Source: a virus
Direction: 5' to 3' (one strand)
Virus record (IMG/VR): IMGVR_UViG_3300032093_000180
Location: 1 to 54,443 of that record
Length of the DNA: 54,443 nucleotides
Shown one piece after another: positions 23,896-33,344 of the stretch. Numbering within the stretch: the stretch's first letter is position 1; each line of letters opens with the position of its first letter. Position numbers and translations under genes: made by a program. The notes below the pieces were generated by a model. That model did not search any database. It saw only the letters and a list, made by a program, of their open reading frames with translations, and had not been told where the DNA came from.

Positions 23896-25484
23896 GCTGG
23901 CAGGTATTTATCAGCGCGGGTGTTTTTGGCGACTCGGCCTTTACCAGTCGTTTGACCACGGGCTGCCTGTACACGGTTCATCATGGCGTACAGCTTACGC
24001 GCACCCGCCTCGGTCGAGCCGTTGCCCAATTCAGAGACGATGCGGGCCGGGATCACAAACTCACCGTCTGCAAGACGAGCAGGGCGCTTGTTGCCAATTG
24101 TGGCTGGGATAGAGTCAGATACCCCATCACCAGGGCCGCGCAGCAGCCTGCCGCCGTCAGAGTAGTCGCCAAGGTGGGAGTATCCGCCGCGAGCCATAGC
24201 TGCAAGACCGCCATATGCAAGTCCATCCCCAGCACCAATACCACCACCGCCATCTCCGGCACCAATTGCGCCAGAATCAGAAGTAGAGTCTGCGTTGCCA
24301 AAAGCGGCTCCGATGCCCGCTGCATTTGCCGCCGAGTCTGCGGCATGATCAGACACGCCTTGTGCAGCCGCCGCTTCTGCTGCGCCAAGCGCATTAATTC
24401 CGGGCCCCGCAATAGCATTACCCAAGCCGGTTAAACCCAGATCAGCCAAGCCTTGTCCAAACCCAATCGCCCCCATCCCAAAATCATTGGAACTGGGGCC
24501 CGCAGCCGCCAAATCACCACCCGCGCCGCCAGAATCCATTGTGCGGTCAGAACCCATTCCAGTAGCTGTTGTCGGCTTCGGCGGCTCAACCTTTTTATAT
24601 GACTGCGTCAGCGGGTCGTAGGTGTACTTGTAATCTTCGGGGATGGACTCTTCGCCTTTCATGCCGGGAAAAAAGCCGGAAAGAAGACCACCCTCAGCTG
24701 CCAGACGGGTATATTGAGGCTGGAAATTCATGCGTTCCCCGCGATAGTCCGCAGGGTAAAGAGACTCAGGGTTCTTGACCCGGCCAGGGTTAAACGCAAA
24801 AAGCGCTCTCTGTGAGTCTGATTGAGGGGGTGCTGATTCCGACTCTCCTGCCATGAGCATAGGAGCGGCAGCACCTGCGGCATATTTGAGCAGTCCTTTG
24901 CCGCCACCAATACTTTTCATGAAGGCTTCTCTGCCACCAGTTTCTGTTAAGCCAGTTAGCCCTTTGGCCGCCGTTGAAAATGGGCTCTCTAATGCTGTTT
25001 TTGTGGCTTGGGCAGCGACTTCGTTCATGGCGGCCTGTGATGCACCTTGACCAAGACCAGCAACGGCACCTTGCTGTGCTGCCGCTGTACCCGCACCAAA
25101 CAAACCGCCCCCAAGTCCAGCACCACCATATGCGCCTAGACCGGCCATAAGCCCCTTACCCAAGTCTCCGGTACGCGCCGTTTGAAGTGCGCCAACGCCA
25201 AGGCCGATGGTGGCTGGCATGCCCATCCCGAACAATCCTGCACCTGCGGCAGCGCCAAGTCCCCCGGTGGCAAACATCAAGCCGCCACCAATAATCGCCG
25301 GAAGAAGACTGTCCAAGAACCCAGCCTCAGGCAACCCGGTCTCAGGGTTAATACTTAGGGACCCACCATGTGCCTTGGCAAGCTCTTGGAGGCTGTATAA
25401 CTCGCCCAGCGACATGTGGACAAGCTGAGTGTCTGGGCCTCGGCCTTTGGCGGCAAGGTGCTTGGCGGCGATTTCAAGGCTCAT
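23892..25484 (-). CDS. Internal virion protein, GPGDGVSD family
   Basis: 530 residues. A hydrophobic Gly/Ala-rich region (about 55-185) is probably membrane-inserting. A second Gly/Ala/Asp-rich low-complexity region covers about 310-420. The C-terminus has GPGDGVSDSIPATI and LADGEFVIPARIVSELGNGS, a recurring module of podovirus internal/ejection proteins. The start ATG follows GCGAGG in a 57-base gap. It is likely one of three ejection proteins with its two downstream neighbours. Confidence 0.7.
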   Translation of the reverse strand: MSLEIAAKHLAAKGRGPDTQLVHMSLGELYSLQELAKAHGGSLSINPETGLPEAGFLDSLLPAIIGGGLMFATGGLGAAAGAGLFGMGMPATIGLGVGALQTARTGDLGKGLMAGLGAYGGAGLGGGLFGAGTAAAQQGAVAGLGQGASQAAMNEVAAQATKTALESPFSTAAKGLTGLTETGGREAFMKSIGGGKGLLKYAAGAAAPMLMAGESESAPPQSDSQRALFAFNPGRVKNPESLYPADYRGERMNFQPQYTRLAAEGGLLSGFFPGMKGEESIPEDYKYTYDPLTQSYKKVEPPKPTTATGMGSDRTMDSGGAGGDLAAAGPSSNDFGMGAIGFGQGLADLGLTGLGNAIAGPGINALGAAEAAAAQGVSDHAADSAANAAGIGAAFGNADSTSDSGAIGAGDGGGGIGAGDGLAYGGLAAMARGGYSHLGDYSDGGRLLRGPGDGVSDSIPATIGNKRPARLADGEFVIPARIVSELGNGSTEAGARKLYAMMNRVQAARGQTTGKGRVAKNTRADKYLPA

Positions 25485-25541
25485 ATTTGCCTCGCGGAAA
25501 AGGGGTTGATCAAGTCTATCATGGAGGGTTTATTTGTTCAA

Positions 25542-26927
25542 TTACCGGCTGATCTCTTCCCAGTCCATAGAACCGAGAACCTGATCACCGTTGGATGCAG
25601 CCGTACAGGCCAGCGTCAACTCATAAGCGGTCGGAGTAAAAGGGTCGCGCTCAAGCTGCGAGGCAAACAAAGCCTCTTTCAAAATGTCCACGCTGTTGGA
25701 CCCTTGGTTTGAGCCTTGGAAAAAACCCGTTGCCAAGATGCGTCCGGTGCCGACAGTAAACGCCGTGCCAGTAATGTTGTACTCAACCCCTGAGTTCGTT
25801 CCGGCGCTGACCCAGGTGCCCCCGGTCGTGGTGCCAGACGCCACAACTTCCCATTTGTAATTGGCGTTGTTGGTGATGCCCAAGATTGACACCGCTGTCA
25901 GAATAGCGATTGCATCCAGGCGGGTCGTCTTCAGGCGAAGGGACACAATGGGGTAGAACGTCCCGGCTGTTGTCAGTGTGGTAGGGGCTGTGATTGTGTT
26001 CCCGGCTGATAGCTGTGCGCCGCGCAGTTCATATCCACCCTCAGAGATCACCGTCGAGCAAACCTGTTTAAGGGTGCTGGCCCCGGTCGTTGCAGCCACG
26101 TTGGTCATCTCGTACCGCAGCGGAAGTGAAGCGGTGGTAATGTAGGTCGTGTTGACCAGATTGGCGTGGTCAAAGTTGTGGCACGGAACAAATACACCGT
26201 TGATGATGAATCCTGTACGAACAGTACCAAGGCCCAGCCACTCAACGTCGAGGTACAGAATCTGCGCCTTAGAGGAGTCAAGCGTCAGACCAGACGGCCC
26301 GGTTCCATCCATCGGGTCTTGGTTCCAATCTGCCTGAGCCACACGGGTGTTGACCACCGCTCCCGTCACGCTGCTGCGCTCGACCATGTAGTTAATCGAG
26401 CCTTCACGCTCAAAGTAAATGCCGTTGGCCGCACCGTAGTAGCCAGCCCGCTGGCGAAGCCCGGTTTTGGCTTCCCCAAACACAAAGGTGTTCATCACCA
26501 AAAGGCTCTTACCCGGCTGGTAGGAAAAGACTTTGATGGTCTCGCGGATGATCTGATCCCCGTTGGCCGAGCCAACCGTCATGTTGATCAAGCCCTCGTC
26601 CGCGCTGAATGTGGAAGCTGCGGTGCCGGTGAGGCTGTTGACCCACAGGTTGTTGTCGGCGTAGCGGTGGGATGAGTCAAACAAGGTCAGGGGGTTGCTG
26701 ACCCGCAGCCGCCCAAAGGCGTCAAGGTTGGTGCCGCCAATTGATACCGGGATTGTTTCCATAGAAGCCACCAATTGACCCAGAATGCCATCGAGTCGGT
26801 TGAAATACAGACGCAGAACATCCGCAAATTGATCGTGATACCGCTTCTCGTAGTCGTTTGGCGCGTCTGGCAGCCTGGGTGCGGCAACCCGATTTAATTC
26901 GTAGGTGGAGGTAACGATGAACGTCAT
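25542..26927 (-). CDS. Tail-associated structural protein
   Basis: 461 residues. A helical N-terminus (NDYEKRYHDQFADVLRLYFNRLDGI) is followed by a long beta-rich body with FGRLRVSNP and many Thr/Gly/Asn-rich strands, typical of phage tail or receptor-side proteins with jelly-roll domains. The start codon overlaps the stop of the upstream tail gene by one base. No enzyme motif is visible. Confidence 0.65.
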   Translation of the reverse strand: MTFIVTSTYELNRVAAPRLPDAPNDYEKRYHDQFADVLRLYFNRLDGILGQLVASMETIPVSIGGTNLDAFGRLRVSNPLTLFDSSHRYADNNLWVNSLTGTAASTFSADEGLINMTVGSANGDQIIRETIKVFSYQPGKSLLVMNTFVFGEAKTGLRQRAGYYGAANGIYFEREGSINYMVERSSVTGAVVNTRVAQADWNQDPMDGTGPSGLTLDSSKAQILYLDVEWLGLGTVRTGFIINGVFVPCHNFDHANLVNTTYITTASLPLRYEMTNVAATTGASTLKQVCSTVISEGGYELRGAQLSAGNTITAPTTLTTAGTFYPIVSLRLKTTRLDAIAILTAVSILGITNNANYKWEVVASGTTTGGTWVSAGTNSGVEYNITGTAFTVGTGRILATGFFQGSNQGSNSVDILKEALFASQLERDPFTPTAYELTLACTAASNGDQVLGSMDWEEISR

Positions 26928-29518
26928 TACGTGTTGCCCCTGCGGCCATCGGGCTTGATGTCAATACGCGGAGCGCCAAGCTGCCACTGCACTCCAAGAT
27001 TGGCAGACTCGACCTTGAACTCCATCTGCCGACCACGAACCCGGATCAGCACCTGCCCGGTAAATTGCTCGACCGGAACCGATGCGCTGCGCACCACAGG
27101 GGCGTTGTTTGTGCCGCCGACAGACTCAGGGTTGTTAAATCCCGAGCCAGAGTTTTGCAGCGGCTTGAGCGTCATGGTCACCTGCGGGTTTGCAGCAGAC
27201 GAACCCCTGAACGTGATGTCAGGCAACAACCTCCAGATAAACCCAAAAGCATGGCCATCACCAATATCAAACTGCGACGAGGTGATGTAGGCGTTGATAG
27301 GGGCCGGGGTGCCAGAGACGTTGTCGTCAACACCAAACTCATGGAAGACCAAGTTGTTGGAGTACGTGGCAGCAATCGGGTAGTTGTTCAGGCTGGAGTC
27401 ATTCCATGCCGTGCGGCCCATCGAGCCATAGAACCACACATCCTCTTGGTAGTTGTAGATGACGTACTTGTCCACCACCGTTGAGTTGGCAGAGCAGTAA
27501 AACCACCAGATTTCGTTGAAGCCCTCGTTCGTGCCGCAGCAGATTTGATCCGTCTGGTCGAGGTTGATGTCCTGATAGATGTACTGCCGCAGGTCACAGC
27601 GCAAAGTCAACACCCGGCCATCGTAGCGGTAGAACTTGTCAATACCCATCCAGTAGATGACACCCGAGGCAATGACCGCCGCGTTGGGTCCGATGATGGA
27701 TATGTTGTCACCAAGAAGCTGGAAGCCCCAAACGTATGGCGGCCCAAGGTACTGCATGGAGTACAGCGCCGTGTCGCTGAACACAACGATCTCTTGCCGG
27801 GACTGAACCGCCGCAACGATTCTTGAGCCGTGAGACAGGCGCTGCCCGCCTGCTTGGTTGGTTGCCTCTGGCGTCCAGTTCACCACCGACTCTTGGTCCG
27901 TCCAGCGAACCAGCATGGGGTCAATTTCACTCTCCCCAATCGGGTTGCAACCAAATGCAATTGTGAACCGGCTGATGTCAGACACCATCGCCAAGTTAAC
28001 AGCCGTCGGAACATCCGATGCGTACGCCAACGACGATACCGGGATGCCGTTTGAGATCGTGTAAACAGTGCCCGTTGCCGCAGCCGTGCAAACAATTGGG
28101 TCACCCTGCGGGGTTGTTGAGATGTAAAAGTTGCTGCCCCCTGCGCTGTATACGTAGTAGACGGTACCTATGGTCATGCCAGTCGGGACGGTGCCCGTGC
28201 TGGTGAACCGAATCGCGGTGTCATCTGAAAGCGTTACGCCAACATTAAACTGGGTTGGCCCGAACAGGGTGATGGTTCCCGATCCTGCCGTGGTCAGGTC
28301 AATGGCCGTCCCGCCAACAGTTGCAGAGACTTGCAGCGTTCCTGCGCCTGCGCCATCTTTGTTAATGACGTAGTACACCGTGCCTGCCACCAGAGGAGAC
28401 GGCAGAGAAGTCGTTGAAGTGAACTTGACCGGGTCACCGTTGGACAGGGTTGTGGTCGAAGCAGACAGGTACTCGGTTGAGGTGTTTACAGACGTTACAA
28501 CACGCGAGTTCAAGGTCGGCGTGACCTCAAGCGGGAGCGCGTTTAACTGCGCGTCCCAGTAGTACAGGGGGCTGCCCTCGTACCCAAAGATCAGATTCTG
28601 GCCAAAGTTTGCCTGATACCACAGGCGCAGATTCAGGAAGCTGGGTTCACCAATACCCCAAGGACCGCTGCCCCACGGGCCAGCACCCCAGCCAGCCAGC
28701 GGTTGCGCCAGTTCAAACCCAACGGGAATCTGGTACTGCGCGTTGACTGTGGTGCCGCCACCGCCCACATCGTATGAAGTGGCGTTGACCGATGCGGTGA
28801 TGGTGTAAGTGTTTATATCAACAATTGTGACTTGGAACGACTGATTGAGGACATCAGCCGTGATGCCGTTGTTGACGTACAGCGAAAACGTGCCCGATCC
28901 AGCCGTGGTCGTAGAGATTGGAGCACCGTCAATCACGTTGGCAAACTGAATCGTCGTGCCAGAAACAAGCTGTGCAAAGTACTGCACACCCTCAATCAGT
29001 CCAGCCGGAAGAGCGCCGCCAGCAGACACAGACAAAACCACGGGGGTGTTGTCGGCCAGGGCAGAAGACACAACAAAGTCGGTTGCACTTGAACGGGTGA
29101 AGGTCTGGGTGCTCAGGGCAACCGCACCAATAAAACTGGCGTAATCGCCATCTGCCAGCCCATGCGCGGTGTCGGCCACAGTAATAACCGCTGATCCAGG
29201 CGTTGCAGTGAAAGGGTTTGAGAGAGTGGCAAACTCACGGATGGGCGTAATGTCGTTGTATGAGCCACCCTCTTCAATGTAGAACTTCAGGTTGGTGCCA
29301 ACGCCGTTTAGCACGATCCCGTTGAGCGTGGCCCAAGTCCACAGTGACCGGCAGACGCCCTCATACGTGTTGGGCGAAATCTGTGACCAGCCGCCAATCT
29401 TCTCGGGCGTGCCTTGACGGAAGCGAACCTTGTCGCAGTCGTACCAGCCCCCCTCGGTGGTGTACCGCGTGTTTTCCCGGTTGACCCCCGGTTTAAACAA
29501 AATTTTTTGGAGTGGCAT
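26927..29518 (-). CDS. Large tail protein, LFKPGVNRENTRY family
   Basis: 863 residues from ATG 29518, chosen because it lies 7 bases after the endolysin stop and gives the family start MPLQKILFKPGVNRE. The sequence GGWYDCDKVRFRQGTPEKIGG is followed by long beta repeats (YFAQLVSGTTIQFANV, VYYVINKDGAGAG and similar), then WTDQESVVNWTPEATNQAGG. Proteins of this type are main tail components of podoviruses, possibly P22 gp10-like beta-propellers that close the neck. The propeller link is an inference. Confidence 0.7.
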   Translation of the reverse strand: MPLQKILFKPGVNRENTRYTTEGGWYDCDKVRFRQGTPEKIGGWSQISPNTYEGVCRSLWTWATLNGIVLNGVGTNLKFYIEEGGSYNDITPIREFATLSNPFTATPGSAVITVADTAHGLADGDYASFIGAVALSTQTFTRSSATDFVVSSALADNTPVVLSVSAGGALPAGLIEGVQYFAQLVSGTTIQFANVIDGAPISTTTAGSGTFSLYVNNGITADVLNQSFQVTIVDINTYTITASVNATSYDVGGGGTTVNAQYQIPVGFELAQPLAGWGAGPWGSGPWGIGEPSFLNLRLWYQANFGQNLIFGYEGSPLYYWDAQLNALPLEVTPTLNSRVVTSVNTSTEYLSASTTTLSNGDPVKFTSTTSLPSPLVAGTVYYVINKDGAGAGTLQVSATVGGTAIDLTTAGSGTITLFGPTQFNVGVTLSDDTAIRFTSTGTVPTGMTIGTVYYVYSAGGSNFYISTTPQGDPIVCTAAATGTVYTISNGIPVSSLAYASDVPTAVNLAMVSDISRFTIAFGCNPIGESEIDPMLVRWTDQESVVNWTPEATNQAGGQRLSHGSRIVAAVQSRQEIVVFSDTALYSMQYLGPPYVWGFQLLGDNISIIGPNAAVIASGVIYWMGIDKFYRYDGRVLTLRCDLRQYIYQDINLDQTDQICCGTNEGFNEIWWFYCSANSTVVDKYVIYNYQEDVWFYGSMGRTAWNDSSLNNYPIAATYSNNLVFHEFGVDDNVSGTPAPINAYITSSQFDIGDGHAFGFIWRLLPDITFRGSSAANPQVTMTLKPLQNSGSGFNNPESVGGTNNAPVVRSASVPVEQFTGQVLIRVRGRQMEFKVESANLGVQWQLGAPRIDIKPDGRRGNT

Positions 29519-29525
29519 GGTCGTC

Positions 29526-30041
29526 CTACGACAAGAAGAGGGCGCGTTCGTCTCTGCGGCGCTTATCCAGCCCTGCCAGCACTTTACCCCCACCCTTGTT
29601 CCAAAGCAAGAAAGCGTCTGCTGCGCCTTCCCAATCGCCCCGGTTTGCTTTGATGCGGATGCTGCTGCGCTGGAGGTTGCCTAACCCGAAATTAAAGGAA
29701 ATACTGACCAGAGCGTCAAAGCGGCCTTGACTGCCAACACTGCCGGGCACAAGTCGAAGAACACCACGTTCAAAACTTGCGACATCCGAGTCGAAGAGAT
29801 CATTAATTTCCTGCTTGGACCAGACACGGTTGTCCTCCGGTTTCAATGGGTACTCCCTGCGGATCATGGGAATGTCGGCCTGGGTCTTGCCTTCTGGCCG
29901 CATCATCGGCAGGCGAATCTGTTCTTGATACAGCACATGGCCATATCCAATTGTCCAGATGTGCGCCGGACATAGATACGGGCGGTTTCTGAAACCCTCG
30001 TACTTATGCATCAAGTCAGCGCCAACCTTACTTAGTTTCAC
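29526..30041 (-). CDS. Endolysin, lysozyme (T4/GH24 type)
   Basis: 171 residues from GTG 30041, overlapping the holin stop (GTGA). The catalytic triad region shows E15, C24 and T30 with E-x8-C-x5-T spacing, followed by IGYGH. T4 lysozyme has Asp in place of Cys, and the Cys variant is common among endolysins. A roughly 30-residue insertion precedes WSKQEINDLFDSDV. FDALVSISFNFG and the final arginine-rich helix fit the family. No signal-anchor is visible, so export depends on the holin. Confidence 0.9.
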   Translation of the reverse strand: MKLSKVGADLMHKYEGFRNRPYLCPAHIWTIGYGHVLYQEQIRLPMMRPEGKTQADIPMIRREYPLKPEDNRVWSKQEINDLFDSDVASFERGVLRLVPGSVGSQGRFDALVSISFNFGLGNLQRSSIRIKANRGDWEGAADAFLLWNKGGGKVLAGLDKRRRDERALFLS

Positions 30042-30541
30042 TTCCGGCCCCAGGTGCGCGTCCCAAACCAAAATCCAATAATCCCGCCCAACATGGCCAT
30101 TTCGTCGGGACTAAAAATAATATCCGAGTACCGCAGCACATCGTCCATACTCTTAATCATTCCAGGGTTTGTATACAGGTAGTAGCACAGGAACAAGTTG
30201 ATCAGCACCAACTCCAGCACGAAGATGTACGTCACCGTCGGACGCACGGTGCCGACGTAGTTGGCGACCCACTGGCTGGCCCTGTCCAGCACCTTTTCAT
30301 CGTGTTTAAGCGCGGCTTCCGTCATCTGCGCCTCGGTCTGCATCATCACTTGGTCGGTGCGGATTTCTTCAATCTTCTGCTGGGCGGCATACCCCTGGGC
30401 AGCCAGAGCCAACTCACGCTCATTTTGCATCCGGGCCAAAGCCAACTCATGCTTTTGGTCGGCCTTGTTCTGGAAGTAGTCCAGCAGTTTTGGCAAGCCG
30501 GAAATCAGCAAGCCGCCGAGGGTAGAGATAAGGGACAACAT
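30038..30541 (-). CDS. Putative holin
   Basis: 167 residues from ATG 30541 with AAGGAA 6 bases upstream. A first hydrophobic segment lies at the N-terminus (LISTLGGLLISGLPKLL). A charged coiled coil follows (KADQKHELALARMQNERELAL), then the transmembrane segment TYIFVLELVLINLFLCYYLY and a C-terminal hydrophobic GGIIGFWFGTRTW. The layout resembles the three-segment holin of gene transfer agents. The adjacent endolysin supports a lysis role. Confidence 0.75.
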   Translation of the reverse strand: MLSLISTLGGLLISGLPKLLDYFQNKADQKHELALARMQNERELALAAQGYAAQQKIEEIRTDQVMMQTEAQMTEAALKHDEKVLDRASQWVANYVGTVRPTVTYIFVLELVLINLFLCYYLYTNPGMIKSMDDVLRYSDIIFSPDEMAMLGGIIGFWFGTRTWGRK

Positions 30542-30542
30542 A

Positions 30543-31022
30543 CTATTTTCCTTGTGCCGTGGCTTCCACGATGAACCAAACAGTTGCGCCGATAACGACA
30601 AACACCACCAACGCGCCGATCAAAATAATGAACAACTCATCCAACTCTTGCTGCCGTTTCTTTGCGGCTTCTTTTTTACGCCTTGCCGCATGGGCTGCGT
30701 CTGCTTCCATCCGCTGCGCCCGAGCCGCAATCCGCATCCAGACATCCATCTTGTTTGCCTGGAAAAACAGCATCTTGATCTGTTCCTCAAACTGCTTGGC
30801 CTGCTCAATGGCCATTTCCAACTCAAGCGCCTTACCTAACGCGGACCCCTTAAACCCACCCTCTTGCGACTTTTGGACAACCTCGATGGCGTCGGCTTTG
30901 GCATCAAAATATTTCCCCAGCACCGGCCCGAGCGAAGTGACATCATCAACCGTCGCGGCGACCTTTTTAACAAGCTCAACCGCTGACGATATCGCAGCAA
31001 GGGCGCTTATCGGGTCGATCAT
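30543..31022 (-). CDS. Membrane-anchored coiled-coil protein in lysis cassette
   Basis: 159 residues. The N-terminal ISALAAISSAVELVKKVAATV is followed by a long charged helix (about 70-130) and one transmembrane segment near the C-terminus (FIILIGALVVFVVIGATVWF). This could be a spanin-like or holin-accessory protein, or a virion membrane protein. Similar proteins occur next to holins in marine and freshwater podophages. The function is not proven. Confidence 0.6.
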   Translation of the reverse strand: MIDPISALAAISSAVELVKKVAATVDDVTSLGPVLGKYFDAKADAIEVVQKSQEGGFKGSALGKALELEMAIEQAKQFEEQIKMLFFQANKMDVWMRIAARAQRMEADAAHAARRKKEAAKKRQQELDELFIILIGALVVFVVIGATVWFIVEATAQGK

Positions 31023-31304
31023 TTATATTTTGTTTGCTGCAAACACGTTGATGAACACCGTGCCGTCTTCCAAGGCTTCGATCTCGTGCCATTGGCTGGC
31101 AATCAAATTGACAGGCTTTGTGGCTTTTGTCATCACCAACTCTTTGCCCTCTTTGCGCACAACACATGACCCGGCAGCGCACAGCGTGGCGTGAGCGTAC
31201 ATATGCTCATGGCGCGGCAACCCCTCACCCTTGTTGGCGTGATACACATAGAGCGCCGCACCGTCATAAGTGAAGGAGTGGGCCGGGGTGAGGGCGACTA
31301 CCAT
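31023..31304 (-). CDS. Small cupin-fold protein
   Basis: 93 residues, a single cupin-like domain. PRHEHMYAHATLC supplies the first His-rich motif (His32, His34, His38), then VVRKEGKELVM, and a second block IASQWHEIEALEDGTVFINVF. Cupin metal sites use two or three His and one Glu, and most are present. The substrate is unknown. It is encoded in the lysis/fibre boundary with a stop adjacent to the next gene. Confidence 0.65.
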   Translation of the reverse strand: MVVALTPAHSFTYDGAALYVYHANKGEGLPRHEHMYAHATLCAAGSCVVRKEGKELVMTKATKPVNLIASQWHEIEALEDGTVFINVFAANKI

Positions 31305-31312
31305 GAAGCGTT

Positions 31313-31549
31313 TTACTTGGTTGGCATCAGCGCCTTGAGTTCGTCTGGCGTCTGCGCTGCGTCCATCTGGGTCTGGAGGGCGGCGTATTTGTCACGGATT
31401 GCCTGACGAGCGGCCTCGGCTGCGGCTGCATCCACACCCGGAATCTGTTTCATGATGATTGCGTCATGCGGCTCAAACTCTTTGGCACGGGCAGCGCGAC
31501 GGGCATCATGGGCGATAGCCTTCGCCTTTGTCATGTTGATCTGGATCAT
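31313..31549 (-). CDS. Fibre-region protein, MI-IN-KA-IAHD-RR family
   Basis: 78 residues from ATG 31549, 5 bases after GGAG; an in-frame ATG 31561 lacks a site. The pattern MIQIN, KAKAIAHDARRAAR, EFEPHD, IPGVDAAAAEAARQAIRDKYA is a frequent accompaniment of phage tail-fibre clusters. It is probably helical and perhaps a fibre chaperone, but this is not established. Coupled to the gene before it by a 4-base overlap. Confidence 0.65.
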   Translation of the reverse strand: MIQINMTKAKAIAHDARRAARAKEFEPHDAIIMKQIPGVDAAAAEAARQAIRDKYAALQTQMDAAQTPDELKALMPTK

Positions 31550-31734
31550 GCATACTCCCATGCGTTGCGGAAGGCGCGGTCAGATGGGATGTCAGCGACA
31601 TCCACAATCTTGTAGGGCTTGCCCTGCGGCACATCTTTGGCCGCGATCTCTTCAATCGTCAGGCCGCACTCGGCAGCAGGCACGATGACGGACACGCCGC
31701 CATCGTCGTTGGGGTAAATGATGCGAGAGTTCAT
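31546..31734 (-). CDS. Fibre-region protein, RIIYPND family
   Basis: 62 residues: RIIYPNDDGGVSVIVPA, then TIEEIAAKDVP, PYKIVD and IPSDRAFRNAWE. This short family accompanies fibre genes in many phages and appears paired with the following MI-IN gene here too. It is often fused to or near tail-fibre assembly proteins. Exact role unknown. Confidence 0.7.
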   Translation of the reverse strand: MNSRIIYPNDDGGVSVIVPAAECGLTIEEIAAKDVPQGKPYKIVDVADIPSDRAFRNAWEYA

Positions 31735-31746
31735 GATATCTCCTGA

Positions 31747-32262
31747 CTAACGGAAAACGGAAAAACAGACAATTGTTGGGTCGTATTCACCTGTTGCCCG
31801 TTGGTCTGTAACCATACGAAAATTTGTTGTTGATAGGGTCGTACCAAAAGCAATAACCGCTACGCCGCCGTCATTATTCGACGCTTGTGCGGACAGGGTT
31901 TGCGATATTGCATAATTCGCATCCGGCATCGCCGTCGTGAAGTTGATCGTGTAGTCACCCGTGCCGTTATCCGTGATGCTCGTCACGTTGCCCGAGGCGC
32001 GGATCGCAACAGTGCCGGTGCCGTTGAAGTTCACCCATGCGCGGCAACCATAGGCAGTAGCAACAGAGCCGTAGCCTGAATTCATCAGGAAGTTGCCAGA
32101 GGCGTCAAACTCACCACACTGCACACCGCCCTCGGCAAAGCCAATCCTGTCATTGCCTGGGAAATAAATGCCGGTGTTGGCGTCAGTCCCCCTGATGGCA
32201 GGAGTAGCAGCAGAACCGTCGATGTCAGACAGGCCGTCGGTGCCAGACAAAATTAGTGTCAT
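31747..32262 (-). CDS. Tail fibre protein
   Basis: 171 residues. The N-terminus LSGTDGLSDIDGSAATPAIRG is followed by a strand-rich segment (DANTGIYFPG, RIGFAEGGVQC). CRAWVNFNGTGTVAIRASGN, then ITDNGTGDYTINFTTAMP is a very common phage fibre module. It probably forms the tip or a short fibre and contacts the host surface. Confidence 0.8.
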   Translation of the reverse strand: MTLILSGTDGLSDIDGSAATPAIRGTDANTGIYFPGNDRIGFAEGGVQCGEFDASGNFLMNSGYGSVATAYGCRAWVNFNGTGTVAIRASGNVTSITDNGTGDYTINFTTAMPDANYAISQTLSAQASNNDGGVAVIAFGTTLSTTNFRMVTDQRATGEYDPTIVCFSVFR

Positions 32263-32272
32263 GTGTTACTCC

Positions 32273-33076
32273 TCACTCATAAAGAATGTTGATTGATCCG
32301 GCGTCGAAGGTGTCAGTGCCATTAAAACTTGTAATACGCACTCTATCAAGCGCCCCGGAAAGAGATAAATTGCCCGCGCCGGTAACACTCCAGCCAGAAC
32401 GATTAAACAAATGGTCAGAAATCCAAACATTTCCAGAAATATTTGTTATAACCATTCTGCCAATTGTGTTTTCTGATGCAGTCCCAGATTGAATACCAAA
32501 GCCGTTTGTGGTTGAAAAAGAAGTAACTGTATTTGTTGATGTTGCAGAAACAGTTACAGATGTATAGCCGGAAGTCACAATTGAGCCGGCACCAATTTGA
32601 ACTAACATGCCAGAACTGCCGTTCATACTCACCCCGTTGAACATCACCGTGATGCGGCGCACCCAAGACGGGATGCCGGTGAAATCAATGCTGGTGCCGG
32701 AGGTGGAGTTCTGAGCGGTGCCGGGGACAATCTGGCTGTTTGTCGCGCCAGCAAACGGGTACCACGTTGTGTCGGTCAAGCGATAAATGAACGACTCGGG
32801 CTGGTTGGCCCGCATGGTTATCGTGCCCCCAACCAAGGACTGGCCGGTGTTGCCCTGCACAGTCAGAGCGGTGATCTGCTGCGTGGACTCGATGGTGATG
32901 ATCATGCCGTCTGCCGGAGAGGCAGGCATTGTGATCGTGCCGGTGGCCAGCGTACCCGCTGGGTTGGCGATCAGGGTTGTGGTACCCGCTGCAAAAGTGT
33001 ACGAAAAGCCCGTCGTCAGGACTTGGAAGTCATACGACTGTAAGACGCCGTTGGTGCCGCTGATTGCTGTTGGCAT
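32273..33076 (-). CDS. Tail fibre protein
   Basis: 267 residues, Thr/Ser/Gly-rich and almost wholly beta. The N-terminal half (VLTTGFSYTFAAGTTTLIANPAG, GTITMPASPADGMIITIES, ESFIYRLTDTTWYPFAG) is a frequent fibre head domain. The distal half from about residue 120 is a separate beta domain that may bind the receptor. It is less GC-rich in its distal codons (32400-32600) than its neighbours, suggesting a recently acquired tip. Confidence 0.7.
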   Translation of the reverse strand: MPTAISGTNGVLQSYDFQVLTTGFSYTFAAGTTTLIANPAGTLATGTITMPASPADGMIITIESTQQITALTVQGNTGQSLVGGTITMRANQPESFIYRLTDTTWYPFAGATNSQIVPGTAQNSTSGTSIDFTGIPSWVRRITVMFNGVSMNGSSGMLVQIGAGSIVTSGYTSVTVSATSTNTVTSFSTTNGFGIQSGTASENTIGRMVITNISGNVWISDHLFNRSGWSVTGAGNLSLSGALDRVRITSFNGTDTFDAGSINILYE

Positions 33077-33085
33077 GGTTGTTCC

Positions 33086-33343
33086 TTAAAGGTCTTGGGT
33101 GCCTTGAGACACAGGCTGGTCAGGTGGGACAACAGGCTCAGGGGTTGGTTTCACCTTAATGGTACTGTCGGCATTGTCGTAATACCACTGATCAGCCTCT
33201 ACCGCATCATCACAGTCCACCCAAAAAAGAGTCTTGTAGACCGGAAATTCTTGGGCGGCAGTTTCAACAATACGCCAGCCAATAACTTCTTGCGTGTTTG
33301 GGTTGAGCACATTTTCTGTTGAAGAAACCAATGCTTTTTTCAT
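33086..33343 (-). CDS. Small fibre-associated protein
   Basis: 85 residues from ATG 33343, with GGTGGAG upstream. The pattern KKALVSSTENVLNP, then PVYKTLFWVDCDDAVEADQWYYD is common between fibre genes. The C-terminus is Pro-rich (VKPTPEPVVPPDQPV). It may be a fibre-tip chaperone or a short virion protein. Confidence 0.65.
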   Translation of the reverse strand: MKKALVSSTENVLNPNTQEVIGWRIVETAAQEFPVYKTLFWVDCDDAVEADQWYYDNADSTIKVKPTPEPVVPPDQPVSQGTQDL

Positions 33344-33344
33344 C

